This document shows, one piece after another, positions 22,658 through 35,294 of a DNA stretch of 60,000 nt (positions within the stretch are counted from its first letter, which is position 1; the number at the start of each line of letters is the position of its first letter). This DNA is from Polytrichum commune. Taxonomy: Eukaryota > Streptophyta > Polytrichopsida > Polytrichales > Polytrichaceae. The notes under the pieces are model-generated. The model had not been told where the DNA came from. It worked only from the letters and a program-made list of their open reading frames with translations, and did no database searches. The translations under genes and the position numbers were made by a program. The DNA is taken from NCBI GenBank assembly GCA_950295325.1, contig OX485807.1:38968440-39028439 (forward strand), given 5' to 3'.

Positions 22658-22998
22658 CTTAATGCATGGCTGGGACATGGTCTGGATATCAGAGTAGTTT
22701 TGTTCTCAGCCGACACCATTAATGCTGAGGACATCATGATGGCAGTCGGTGAAGAAGCTGGGATTGTCATGAGCTCCAGCCGTTAGTGATGGAGCAATTT
22801 TCCTCTGGAACTTAACTGATTGTGCAGGTCTTTCTTACAGCAGAATGCGCACATGATGTCAGGCGTTCTCGACAGCAGTTAAAGCACAGACAGCGTCAAA
22901 AGGAAGCCAAAGGAGTCGTCATTCGTCAGATGATCTGCAGGAACGTCGTAATGTCGGCTTGTCTTTGTAATTATAAAGTCTTGAACAATTCCTCCTGA
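22658..22998 (+). other. Possible exon remnants: two open protein-like segments
   Basis: After an acceptor-like ATAG at 22654-22657, 42 codons are open to TAG at 22784-22786; they include GLDIRVVLFSADTINAEDIM and AVGEEAGIVMSSSR. A second frame is open for 56 codons from 22828, after TTGTGCAG, to TGA at 22996-22998; it includes VRRSRQQLKHRQRQKEAKGV. Both have amino-acid composition unlike their surroundings. They are in different frames relative to any simple splice I tried. I recognise no family, and no upstream exon is visible. They could be the 3' end of an unrecognised gene or chance. Confidence 0.25.
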
Positions 22999-23079
22999 GC
23001 TCGGTCGCCTTCAGATCAAGGATAAGTATACATGATCAAGGGCTGCTACATGGGGCAGGTCAGAGTGTGGGAAGATTTT

Positions 23080-23275
23080 GAGCACAGTCGGTCGGAATTC
23101 AAGTATTTCCAAGTCCAACCGGTTACATGTCAATATCTTTTAGTTTCCCTTTACAAATTTAAAGTATATTCCTGCAGATGCCTTTAAAATGATCAACAAT
23201 TTGCCTAAAGTCCTGAACTTGAACCGGTCCTTTCTCAAACTCAGTTGGCTCATCTGTAACTAGCGGTTGGATCTC
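23080..23275 (-). repeat. R2 repeat, reverse copy
   Basis: Contains TATTTCCAAGTCCAACCGG, TTACATGTCAATATC, TTTAAAATGATCAACAATTT, CTGAACTTGAACCGG and GTAACTAGCGGTTGG. Confidence 0.7.
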
Positions 23276-23894
23276 AAGATCATCAAGATGTACGACAGGA
23301 AATTGATATGTAGCAAGCGTGAATTCCGCTGCAAACTAAACTCTGTTTGAGGATGTATGTAATGGTCCTCTTCTCCCAATAGCACCTTCCTTATGTATTG
23401 ATATGGCATGATGTTGTACGAGCAGCTGACCAACAGAGCACTAGGTAGTAGAAACATGTGGATGGTTGCCATGTCCAATATATTAATTGACACGAGGTGA
23501 ATTGGATGTTGTAATATATATCATCCAAGTCATCTCAAGTCAATTGGACATTGTCAACCATCCATTGTCAACCATCCATTGCATAACTTGCGAAAGAAAA
23601 AAAAATCAAGGTGTCTGAGAGTAGTGGCATCTCAAGAGAAGTTAGGGTTTGATGTACAAGAAACTTCTAATTGTTTTACCCTGGCATTTAATGCTCCACA
23701 AGGACATCAAATTCGGATATGACATGCAAAGCTTCCATTTGAATAGGGTTAAACTGGAAAGCCTAGAAGTGTTCCAATGTGAAATGGGACTAAGAAACTA
23801 TCTAATATGAAATGAAAAACTCAGAGGTCGGGGTTTGGGTAATTCGTGTCGAATAAACTCCCCTAGACTCTAAATAGTTACATTAGAGGAGAAA

Positions 23895-25190
23895 ATATAC
23901 ATTTGCAATTATTTGGTGAGCCATGATAGATGTTGATGCATGATCGCTGCCAAAAACATGTTCACATACATCTATAGAACCAATTGCCCACAATTTGTCA
24001 TCAAATGCTCGATAACAAACCAACTATGTCATTGTCTTATCCTAGTGCTCATTGCACCATATGGAAATCAATTTGAAGGAGCATACATTTACAACAATTT
24101 TTTTTTTGTGGCCATGATAGTTGTCAATGCATAGTTGTCAAAAAGATGTTCACATGCATCTTGTACATAACCCGTTGCCTGTAACTTGTCATCAAATGCT
24201 TAAGGTCGAAGGACCATCCTTGACACAAAGTGGGTGAAGTGAAGCAAAGGGTGAGGTGGTTCATGAAGGCATGGGTCACACATACTAGGTAAGATCCATG
24301 ACAGGGAAATTGATGCTTCATAGGGAAATCGATTCAGAGGAGGAGAAAACTACATCCAATTTTTTTGATGAGACCACGACGGATGTCAATGCATTGTCAC
24401 CAAAACCTTTTTAAGATGCATTTACAAAAGTAGGTGCCCATAGTCTGTCACCACATGCTTAAGAACAAAGAACCATCCTCGACACAAATGGGGTGAAGTG
24501 AAGCGAAACGACATAACATTACTCAACCGCTATCACCATTCCATTCTAACAATATTTAGTGACAATGCTTCACCCGAGTCTCCCTCGTTTTTTAGGCCGA
24601 ATATACTTTCACAAGCATCCGTAAGGTATAGTTCTAACACCTTACATGACATATTCTTGGCCCCACCCAACCTAGTCGCTCAACTGAATAATGTTATGGA
24701 AGGGTAGAGAGATTTCTGCAGGCATTGGTACATACCATGTAAGATACGTGACATGGAAATTGATGCTCCGCAGGGAAATCAATTTAGAGGAGGACAAAGC
24801 AGCAGTTGCATTTTTTTTGTGAAGCCATGACAGGTCGATGCATGGTTGCCAACAACATTGTAACATGCATCTATAAAACAGGTGCCCATAATCTGTCATC
24901 AGATGGTTGGGAACAGAGAACCATCCTCGACGCAAATGGGGTGAGGCGAAGCAAAGGGAAGAGTAATTTCTGAAGGCAATAAGTACACACCAGGTAAGAT
25001 CCCTGACAACAATAGATGCTCCACAGGGGTACCAATTTACAGGAGCAGAAAACATACATTTTTCAAAATTTTGTCGATGCATTTTTGCCGAAACACTTTC
25101 ACATTGGTGAAGAAGGGTGAAACGATCTCTGAAGGCACAAGTACATACCAAAGGTAAGGATGTCCCTGACACACTCACTCGAGTGAGTCC
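23895..25190 (+). repeat. Tandem array, about five units of about 240 bp
   Basis: Units start near 23895, 24095, 24355, 24808 and 25065 (last one partial). Each carries AGCCATGA(C/T)AG or similar, GATGCAT(G/T), AACA(T/C)(G/T)TTCACAT, TGCCCA(T/C)A(A/G)T(C/T)TGTCA, AACCATCCT(C/T)GACAC, GGGTGAAGTGAAGC and GGTAAGATCC(C/A)TGAC. The array ends about 20 bp beyond the LysM stop codon, so LysM transcripts probably terminate in or read into it. Confidence 0.75.
24512..24698. mobile_element. Small MITE inserted in the third tandem unit (187 bp)
   Basis: Termini CATAACATTACTCA and complement of CATAACATTATTCA (13 of 14 matching). The flanking unit sequence resumes (GAAGGGTAGAG...TTTCTG) where the neighbouring units continue, so the boundaries are set by comparison with uninterrupted units. 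Confidence 0.65.
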
Positions 25191-25210
25191 TTTGCTTTCA
25201 TTATTCTGAC

Positions 25211-26392
25211 TTAACAGGTGAAAGAATCTACAACACGCGCATCCTCCTTGGCACGGGTTACACAAGTGTTGGTGATCGGCCGCCCAGGCTGAAGGCGACG
25301 CGGGTCTTGGTCGAGATCACAGGCAGATTGCAAGTAAGGCCACTTCGTTCCATCTCCCAGGTACTTTTCACTTAAATGCCAAAGAGTCTCTCCTTTCTGC
25401 ACTTTGCGGCTCCAAATCTCATTACCTTCAAGTACCGCCGACTCTTTGTCTTCATGTGCGGCCACTTCTTTCACGTGTCCTACACAAAGGTAAAGGAAAT
25501 CAGAAAGGAAAATGCATTGTGATGAAACTGAAATGAACTAACCACCCTAAAATGCTGCTCAGAGAGAATTGCAACTCAAATTCAAGAACTACAACCATGG
25601 CGCTCAAGGGCAGTCTTTCTACTTCTACAGACTGGATACTCTGAGCCACAAGATTAGGGTTAGCAACAGTCGGGGGATGAAGAGTTATGTTTGCGGGGTC
25701 TGTAACTGTAGCTGTTGAAGCATTGGGTAGCCTTCGGTTGTAATTTATAACTCGCCGTTGGCTTTGGCTTTGATTTTGGCATCAAGACAAAAACCTCCGT
25801 CAGAACTGACAAGGAAGGACTGATCCGGAGGGTTTATTCTATCTCTTTTCAAATACACAAATGGTGATCACTTTATCTTTGTGCTAATTATGTCAAAACT
25901 TGTGAACAATGAGATGAAGTCAGCTTTTTATCATATGGGATGCAGGGTTAACTCGTGAGCTAGCGAAGAGACAGACTGACTGCTGTTGCAGGGTAACCGA
26001 AGCTAAGTCTCTCAAAAGCTAAAACATCACCATGTGTTATTGTACATCGCTTGCAATATCAGAGATTCTGAAAGAAGAGCAAGCAATTGACATCACCCTT
26101 CTTCTGGGAATCAAAGTGCACATCATCCTCACCTGACCCTAGAAGGCCGGCCGGATACCATTTGGTAGCTCCATAGTTCCATTCCGTAGGGTTAAGTTAT
26201 GCAAGAAGATTACAGCTGAGGGCTTGGTAATGAGTCCAACACTTTACCTCCATGCTTATGATGGTGCTGCTGTCCATCTGCAACATGAGGAGCTGCCTTC
26301 TTGGTGAGCCCTTTGATTTTCACACCAACCTTAATTGTGTCGGCTGCTGCTTCTGCTGCTTCTTCGTGATCCTTGCTGCCAGCTTGCCCCAT
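25211..26392 (-). CDS. Small LysM-domain protein, non-secreted; complement(join(25211..25479,26248..26392))
   Basis: A 137-aa protein in two exons. Exon 1 (26392-26248) gives residues 1-48 and the first base of Gly49; exon 2 (25479-25211) completes it and ends with TAA at 25213-25211. The donor is GGAG|GTAAAG, the acceptor is TTGTGTAG|GACAC, and the phase-1 junction restores GGA. Residues 74-119 are one LysM module (KVQKGETLWHLSEKYLGDG, KWPYLQSA, RRLQPGRPI). LysM modules bind N-acetylglucosamine glycans in receptors, but this protein has no signal peptide or membrane segment. It resembles the plant group of short intracellular 'peptidoglycan-binding LysM domain-containing' proteins, whose role is unclear. 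The N-terminus MGQAGSK fits an N-myristoylation motif; residues 8-17 are Glu/Ala-rich and 41-47 His-rich. The ATG at 26392 is the first in frame; an upstream GTG is not a credible start. Confidence 0.87.
25480..26247 (-). other. Intron of the LysM gene (768 nt)
   Basis: GTAAAG donor and TTTGTGTAG acceptor on the - strand, phase 1. It separates the low-complexity N-terminal region from the LysM module. No repeat family described here is seen inside. Confidence 0.85.
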
Positions 26393-26887
26393 CTTACTGC
26401 CCACCAGCGTTCTCCTACTCCTTCTCCTTCTCCCTCTTAACTCTCCATATACAGGATCAAGGCAGACTTAGGTCATTCCTTCGTCGATTGTACCCCTCCC
26501 TTCGTGTCCTCTTTTGGGTTGAGCAGAAAGGAATATGTTATTCTTCTTGTGCACATTTGACTCGGTCCGATCTCCTCCCCTCACAGCCCAACCCTTGTTA
26601 CCTAAGTATTGCGCTTCGAATCTTTCTTCTTCTTCAGATGCTCCACTGACCTGATCCTCACGGGTTAAGTGCCCGCAATGAGTGAGAAGGATCCGGATTC
26701 CTTAGAATGTGTAACTTAAGTATTGCCTATGGACTATAGAAGATCATGGCTGCGCAAATGCCAACGAGAATCGGTTTCCTCAACAGATTTCCACTTAGCC
26801 ATGGAGGTACCTGCAGGTGATGAGTAAGAGAAAATCTTCTAAGATAGTTTTGCAGAACAGCAAGAGATCAGCCTCAGCTGTAACAAA
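26393..26887 (-). promoter_or_regulatory. LysM gene leader and proximal promoter
   Basis: GA/CT-rich sequence (26400-26440 reads as AGGAGAAGGAGAAGG on the coding strand) lies directly before the ATG. An R2 copy begins at 26888, so only about 500 bp of unique upstream DNA remain. No definite TATA box. Confidence 0.4.
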
Positions 26888-27118
26888 TGAACGGAGAGAA
26901 CCGACCGCTAAGTTACAGATGAACCGGTTGAGTTTGAGAAATAACCGGCTGAAATTCAAGACTTCAATAAAATTACCCATCATTTTAGAGGAATCTATGG
27001 AACATAACTCAAATTAATATAGAAAAAACTGAAAGATCACAACATGTAACCGGTTGGACTTGGAAACACTAAGATTTTCAGCGATAAACTCATGCCCAAA
27101 AATCTCCCAGACACTCAT
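26888..27118 (+). repeat. R2 repeat, forward copy upstream of the LysM gene
   Basis: About 230 bp: GAGAACCGACCGCTAAG, AGATGAACCGGTTGAGTTTG, AACCGGCTGAAATTCAAGAC, CATTTTAGAGGAATC, CATGTAACCGGTTGGACTTG, CACTAAGATTTTCAGC and CCCAGACACTC. Its near end is about 500 bp from the LysM start codon, on the promoter side. Confidence 0.75.
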
Positions 27119-27479
27119 CTGCCACCTTGTTCACTGACTACTTGGGTACCGCAGTCTGTGAACAAGCTGATTATTACTCTTGAGAAGGAAGGAACAGGCC
27201 GCTATCTTCCACCCCAAGTATGTGAGTCACTGCTGAAATTTTTATATAAACGGGAACTAAATTATGTATCAATTTCAGAAAATTGTGTTGTTGTCCAGTG
27301 CTGGATGCATTGCCATGATGACGATCCTGCATGCTCCAGTAATACAATTAAATTCTGTTGAGTCAACTAGATGGAATTGTAACACCGATCTACTACGGCG
27401 GAAATCACAACTTATTATGATGCACGGTCCTAAATGGCTACGTTTCCGACTAACCCACTTCTTCTAAGCTTAGGATATG

Positions 27480-27755
27480 GAGCACGCGATTAGTACAAGA
27501 TTGTTAGCAAATCTGAATCGAGGTGGCATCTACTAACCTCAATTTTTTTTGAAGCTGATATGAATATATTATTCACTATCAAAGTGAAGATTGTTGTGGT
27601 GATTGGTCATATAGGTTCCCCTAATTTATGAGCACGGAATCCGATCTTGTTTAAAGACATGTTTTTTGGGTATTTGTTCTTGGAGTCACACCAAACCACA
27701 TGGCACTCAAATACACGTGTCATACTAAGAAAACTAACTAAATAAGGGTTGTTTG
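27480..27755 (-). repeat. R1 repeat, reverse copy
   Basis: Reverse-strand R1 with TTCTTGGAGTCACACC, ACTCAAATACACGTGTC and TAAGAAAACTAAC. Diverged relative to other copies. Confidence 0.6.
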
Positions 27756-30700
27756 GGGGTTGTTTACTCTACAAGCATATGAGTTTTAGGCAACTTGTCT
27801 TGCGTCACTAAAAATTGGCATGTGTCATTGAGAATTCTACAAATCTACCAGTAGATTTGCAAGAAACTTTACCGACACAAGACGAGTTCCTTAGGTCTCA
27901 TATATTGGTAGTGATGACCACCCCAAAATATGTGATAAGATTCCTTCACTAAATCATTTTACACAATCGTGAGTTAACTTGTGCTCTCTATTTTATCATG
28001 CCTATTCAAAGTAAGAATGTAGGTATAATTACACCAATCAAAGATAGAGGTCTAATTACAATGTAATTGAATAACACACGCATACCTTAAGAAGTGATGG
28101 TCATATTTCAACCTTTCACAATCACATAGTACATAAATTGTACATACACAAACCTTGTGAGGTCCAATCTCCTGGCAAATTCATTATTTTTACTTTATTT
28201 TTTATTGCATATTTCACAATGATAGTCAACAATTCTTTTTTATTTAAATCTTTATGACATTTGAAGATGACAACATTGGTTTTGTTTAGCTAATGCATTT
28301 TGACTGGCTATCCATTTTTCTAAATCTCGATAAACCTTTGTCTTTAATTGCTTGTCCATGACAAATTGTGCCATTGTGAATTTATCTGATTTCAAGAGTT
28401 GTTCATTGCCTTATAAAACAAATCCCCATTATATTCATTATATATTTTTACAATGATTGAATTTATAAATAAATGTTAAAATCTTCACAAAATGGTCTAG
28501 TCCTTAATATTAAACATATTACTCAACACATTAAATATGCATGTTAAAACACATAAGTACTTCTTAGAATTAAAATAATTTGAACTCAAATCCATTGTTA
28601 ACTTCACAACCTGAAATTCAACAAATCAATATGTATTTAGTTACTCATTATACCTATAATATTGTCTACATTAATACAAATACTCTCAAACACATCAAAA
28701 CCTATTTTAAATATTTTTCAAACGAAAGTTCAGATTTGAAAAAAATACATGTAAAGAAGGCTCTTCAAATGTTAACAAATCTGGTGCAAGGGTCATGAGG
28801 CAACAAGTTGCAGGTATTTCAATTATATCTCCCTACAATTATTTTGTTCGATTAGTAACATATATATGTATTTTAATATTCTTAAAACTATATAAACATA
28901 TGATATAAATTTACAATATTTAATTAACATGCATATTTTAATTATAATTTCATAATATAACTTCAAAAAAATATTCATAAATCATTATTCAGAGCAGAAC
29001 CAAGTTATGTAGAATAATACCTCTTGAATAGTGCCAATCTTTTGATTATAACTTTTGAATTATTAAGCACTTGGAAGAAGCAAAAAGTCTGAATTCGGAT
29101 CTTTTCCCAAAACTTTCATCTTCCAAACTTTGTAAGGGTTAAATCTCTCCAAATCTAATGGTGTACCATATCCCATATTTACGCAACCTCATTAACAATG
29201 CAAGCCAATACACTAATAATATTTTCAGGATTAAAACATATTTTATCTCTAACACTGAATTTTGTTGTAGTTGTGCCTACAGTATGTCCCTAAAGCTCAA
29301 ACTTATACTGAGATCCCTCATTACAAAAAGCAATGCCCGATAAATCTTCATTTTTTTTGGAAATCGCTTGAGGAAGAAACAATGTTTTCCTCCACTGTCC
29401 TAAGGTGAGTGGACCATCTCGGCTTCCATATTCCATTCCAGTTATCTCTTGGAAAAGTTTCTTTCCAATTACATAGTGTTTATTTCCTAAAAATCACTCA
29501 AAAATATCTTTTACTTGCCATGTTTCTATAGATATTCCATTATTGAATGATAAAGCATCAATCTCTTTAGCTCCTTCTGATATAAGCTAACAATGTCTCT
29601 TCGCCTTCTTTGTCATGTTGATAATTCGTATAAACTCAACTTTGTTCACTTGTGTTTGTTCTACCATATATGTAGAACTATCATGTGTAGATTGTATTAT
29701 GAAATCATACAAATCTTGTTTACAATTAAATATTACAGATGAATTAGAATGAAAGATTGTGAATGATTTTAGAAAAATTGATGAACCTCCTTCAGTGGAC
29801 CTTGAATTAGGTGTTATTTGAAAATGAAACATATTTATAGGAACAATATATTTTTTTTTACATCTTCAATCTCTTCATTATTCTACATGAACTCGAGCAC
29901 TGGGCGATTCCATTTATATAAAAATATAAAATAATGGTAAATATAAATCTTCATCACAATGTACATAATATTTTCAAATGTATCAAACGATAGCCAATAC
30001 ATGAATTTTTTTACATAAAAAATTAGTAGATACCATTATTATTTTTGTAGCATTGCCTCCGCCCTATACGTTTATAAAATAGTTAAAGTAAAAAATAAAA
30101 AATAAAAAAACTAGTTTTAACAAGGTCTCAAAGACCTTATGGCCAATTATACATTTTTATTATTATATTAATTGATATTTGCCTCCATGGGATGCATGAT
30201 AGGCTACAAAATCCATATAATTTCTATACATTTAAAAAAACCTCAAACACATTATCATTTTCATAAATATTTTGATAGAAGATGGATTGGTGCCCTACTA
30301 AAAATACGTTGAGCATCTCATTCTTAAAATGATCAATATGGGCATGTATATAAATGATCAAATGAATATTCAACATGTTATTTTTAAAGTATGTCAATGA
30401 CTTCACCAAATATCATAATCTAGCTTGCTCCAAAAAATCAGACTAATCATGATACCTTGATCATCATAAAAAACTGATGCTTTTGAATTCATCAATTCGT
30501 CATTTTGAAAAGAACACATGTTGAGTTTTCTCTCCGCGTAAAGCCATTAAAAATAAACATAAATAAATAAATAAAACACCTTGGACAATTCTTTGTAAAA
30601 AATGAAATTGGATAAAATATTTTGTAAGGACATTGAAAATTATTATTGTATATTGAAAATTATATATCACTATTACGTTTGAGAAGTTAATGTGGATTAT

Positions 30701-33700
30701 CATAATTAGGGTGAATAACTCTATTTCTTTATGAGATTCAAGAGGTGTCACTTGTAATTCCTCGGGGAATATTCGATCATCTTCTTCCAAATGTTTTAGA
30801 TGATGCCATCCATAATTAACTAAAGTAAGTCTTTCTCAAGCTACATCTCCATCTGACACCCAATTTACTTTCTTATGTGGAAAAATATATCTCTTTAACT
30901 TTCGCATAAGATCGTTCATAATCATACACTTCAACTTTCCATTTTTCATTTTTTGAACAATATTATCCTTGTTCTTAGTGCTTATATTAGATTTGACGGC
31001 GACCTTATTATCCTAATACACCATAGCAAGCAAGATAAGGTCAAAATTATAAAGTCCATAGATTGATGTTATATGAAATTTTATTATGTGAAATGAATGC
31101 AAACAACGACTTGGATATAAATTATTTATCCATGAAGTGTGCTAGAATCTGATGTTCCATTGCCTATAATTTCAAATTTATCTACCATCTCTCTATATCC
31201 CATTATTATGCTAGAATAAAGGAATATAACATGAGAAGTTCAATTATATCATTGATTTTTTTTAAAGAAAATTAAATAAATGAAATAAAAATGATTACCT
31301 CAAACTTTGGGTCATTTCTTCCACCTTGATGTGATTGTGATCTCCATCATTCTTTCATTTTTGTCTAGCAAACTTTAGAGAGACATAAAATTTCGACTCT
31401 GCATGTTTATTTGTAATGTTCAAATTCAATGTGTTAGAGAGTTGGGTTAGTAAATGTGAGTGTCAACCAACCACAAGAATAGCCTCAAATTCAAGAAGAT
31501 CTTGGTGTTTGTGTGATCTTTCAAGGCATCAACTTGCAAGTTCTCGAAACGCTTACAGAGTGTTTTGTCCCTCATAATATGCCAATGCACATTTTTTACC
31601 TTTAGGATGGTATATGATTGCCATCTTCCACCAAATCATCCTCATCAAGTATTGATTGCATTGTAGCTTCTAGTTCTAAATCAATTTTCTGTTGGTTTTC
31701 TCGATAACAAAAGGCAATAGATTTCTAGTTCCTCGAATGGCATGCTTGGTACGTATGTCCAAGGATGTGCATGTGAATTTGACTTTGCCTTTGGTTGTGA
31801 CGTCACATCACAAATGATGTGATATCGTCACGTTGCATCATGTTGGGACATGATGTTTACTAATGTAATAATTTTTGCACCATAACATTTAATTTTTTTG
31901 GTAGACCTTTAGATTTCAAAAAAAAATCCCAAAAACTTTCAAAAAAAAAAATGAATTACTAAATCTTGTTAGATGTAAAATCTACGTGTCCATTGTTTGA
32001 AGATTTTTTTCTTTTTTTTCTTCTAGAATTTGATTGCTTTTGGTCGACTAGAGCAGTCCATTTTGAGCAGTTGACTATTAAATCAAAAACTCCAAAATTC
32101 TAAAAAATTCTAGACTGTTAGATCTTATAGCCAAAAAAAATTGATTTTTTTTTTGCAGCTAATTACTATTTGTAGTCAGCTAGCATGTCCACTACAAAGT
32201 AGCAATTGACTACTATGTTGACTAGGGCGTTGACTGCATCAATATATCCCTAGGTAAATTGTCGGTATTATCCCCCATTGATGTGATGTTTTCTACTCTG
32301 GTTTTACATCGCTATCATAGGACATAACATGACGTGACAAAATATGGATGTGAAATTTTGGCTGTGTTGTGCAAACCTGTAGAATAAAATAGTTTATATG
32401 ATCACACCAACAAAAACATGTAAGAAATTAACAACATTACATATAAATAGAATGTTAGTGTTTTTTTATCAAACATATAGCTAGGAATCCCTCGAATACA
32501 TACAAAAGTGATAAATAAATAAATCATATAGACCCAATCATATGTATATGCCAAAAAGATCATGTAAAAAATATGACTAAAATATTTTTAGCAAGACATA
32601 TTTATTTATCACTAATGAAATCATTGAACATACATTAAACTATTGGATGTAACTCATACAAATTTGTTTCTACAATATAAGTCATTATAACAAAATGCAA
32701 TGATGGTTTCTAACTCTACCATCAAATACTCTATCAAATCTTAGGTCCACATTGACCCATTGTAATTTTGATACCAACATTACCATGTTTCCATATTTGA
32801 AGGCCGGTCCCAAAGGTCAATTGGTTGTTAATACTCAATCCACCTATTGCCAATTTCTCAACACATCTTATAGAACCTTTCAAAATACCAAGTCTTGGTG
32901 GTCAATATTTAAGCTAATGTATTTTTTGTGTCCTTCTTTTCTTCACTCCTTTAAAAATTGCTTGAGAAACAAGCGATAATGTACAATTACATCTCAATTT
33001 TAATAAGTATTCATTATCCTTGGCTCTAGATAGTCAAACTTTAGGTTTGGATAATGTGGGATTATCATTTAGCTCACATATTGGATAAAATATTTAATTG
33101 GACCTCTTGTATATAATCCACTTCATTATAATTGACTATGGGCCTAAAAGGTAGAAATACAACTAGGAGTATATAAATAAGACGCCTAGTATATTTATAA
33201 AGCTAGAACAAAAAAATACCCGTACCTTAAGCATATTGTCTAACATCTAGAGACAATTAATATTCCTTATGTGCATCCACTTGGGTTTGTACAAGCCACA
33301 TTGAGTCCACCCCCGTATTCCCATCTAAGTCAACTTTAAGTTTGGATTAACAACAACACATTTTCCCTGAATATCGAAAGTAAACTACAAACCATCAACC
33401 ATGGAAACAATGATTGTATGAAAACTCACCTTCAAGTGGGCAATTTTTAATCGACACATCCAAATATTATCAACTTACATAATCCTTCACGAATACCAAG
33501 CGAACAATGGAATGTTGACATGGGTTGGAAGTAGTATGAAGATGGAAGGTTGTCGCAGTTCACTATAGTAGCAATGGTTCACATTCTTGAAAAAATCAAG
33601 ACCGCACAATAGATTGATAATAATTTACAGGATTCAAATGAAACCTTTATACCAAACAAATCATATACTAGGAATCGTTATGAATTACTCACTTCAAGTT

Positions 33701-34809
33701 ATTAGCCACATCTTTACGTAAACCTCAGCTAACATAGCTTGCATGAACTCCATGTAGAAGCAAAAAATTAATGTTCAAGAGTTTATAGTCTCAATATAAT
33801 TTTCCTGTTGTTCTTGCATATCTTATGAAGGATTTCTTTCAGAGTCTAATAGATATGCACCTTTGAGGTAGCAACATGTTCTGAAGCCGTTTGAAACATA
33901 GTTCTTTCTTGACATGGAGCAACAATTCGTGATCGAGCGACCCAACATGTACCCAGAGGACATTTTAGACAAAAACTAACAAAGTATAATAACAAAAAAT
34001 GTGTATCAGCCACATGAAAACGGTTTTCTGGCACCCGAAGCTGGCTGACACAAATCATTGCCAAGCAGGAACATCATCAAGATAGCATTGTTGGTGCCCC
34101 AGAAATCAGTGAAGATGCACTCATGCATAGTTATTCGATGTCAAGAAATCAAGACACAAAGTCGTAGATGCGTACATACATACATGCATGCACATAGCCA
34201 TAGACATTCAATGCGACCCTCACTAGTCCACTCCACTGCACCCGAACTGATGAGTTTTCCACATGATCACCAGAAGTTGGTTGATGGGAAGATATTCACA
34301 CGATGGAAGCATTACTTGACACAAATGCCAAGATAGCCTCTCAGGTGTCCACTCCACAATTCATTAAGGACACTCCCCTAACTCAATGCGAACCCAAGAT
34401 TTTCTGTGAAGATCCACTGCTACCAGAACCAATGACTTCAACATAACCACTTGAAGTTAGTTGACGTAACCTACAGTTTCAGATCAACGATGCCTAGCTC
34501 GCTCCGCTACAAAGATCATTTCATTTCCCCGCAAGGGTTGTCAATGCTCCAAGAACGTCGAGAATGCAGGTAGAGCGTACCTTGCCTCCCGCTGTCTTCG
34601 AACTTAGCTTATGGACTTGACCCAAAATCCAAGCCAGCCGGAAGCATGAGTGTGATGTTGGACACGTGAAGAAGAGCAGGAAGAAGATGATGAATGAAGA
34701 AGCAGCCTCCTTGCTACCCAACCGGCAATGTCGGTATCAAGCCACAGTGCAATTCAAATGCATATGTTGTGTCCACATGTGCAAGAAAATCACCACCACA
34801 CAAGCAACT
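27756..34809. other. AT-rich intergenic block without a supportable gene
   Basis: Strongly AT-rich. Reverse-strand frames near 29587-29832 and 30500-30790 are open and might be decayed transposon coding, but I see no diagnostic motif. A cluster of TTGAC motifs lies near 32078-32235. Confidence 0.45.
31797..31831. repeat. Short perfect-looking hairpin with TGACGTCA
   Basis: GTGACGTCACATCA is followed by a 4-nt CAAA loop and TGATGTGATATCGTCAC; stem of about 14 paired bases with one small bulge. Contains a TGACGTCA bZIP-type palindrome, but no gene is near. Confidence 0.5.
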
Positions 34810-35155
34810 CTGGCTTCTGGAACCTGAAATATCAAGAATGTTGATGTAGCAAGAATGATTTTCCTCTAATTCAAAATTACAAAAGTCATCATCATTCATG
34901 CAAGCTCCTACCGCACAGTCAATTTCGTGATTTTGGAATGTCTGAAACATCAAGAATGCTCGAACAAGAATGTGTCCCCTCTAATCCACAATTGCAGAGT
35001 ACATGACGATCCTGATATTCCCACCATACCCGGCTACCCTGCATGTAATTTAGTGACTACCTAAAGAGAATCCACGGCTGCACAGGGAATGATTTCTTGA
35101 TTCTGGAACTAATTAAGTATCCAGAGAGGTTCCTCGAATCCACAGTTACGGTTGT
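34810..35155 (+). repeat. Imperfect tandem repeat, three units
   Basis: Units share TT(C/T)TGGAA, TGAAA(T/C)ATCAAGAATG, GCAAGAATG / ACAAGAATG, CCTCTAAT(T/C)CA and A(A/T)TTAC / A(A/T)TTGC. The third is degenerate and the spacing is irregular (about 120-180 bp). Confidence 0.5.
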
Positions 35156-35294
35156 TATATAAGTAGACATGGTTCTATATGAATGATGAAACAAGTGTGC
35201 TATCCTGTAATCCACATCCTTGAATTATTGAATTACGACCCTTGATTTATCGTAACTTATCGTGTAAAAAGGGGCCATATGAATAGGATGGTAA

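Noticed and set aside
29587-30790. CACTA or other transposase in the AT-rich block
   Set aside because: Two reverse-strand frames looked protein-like at first, but no transposase motif could be matched and the flanking frames are full of stops.
32040-32240. W-box (TTGAC) cluster as a promoter
   Set aside because: Several TTGACTA motifs are present but no gene lies nearby, and the local AT-rich duplications can explain them.
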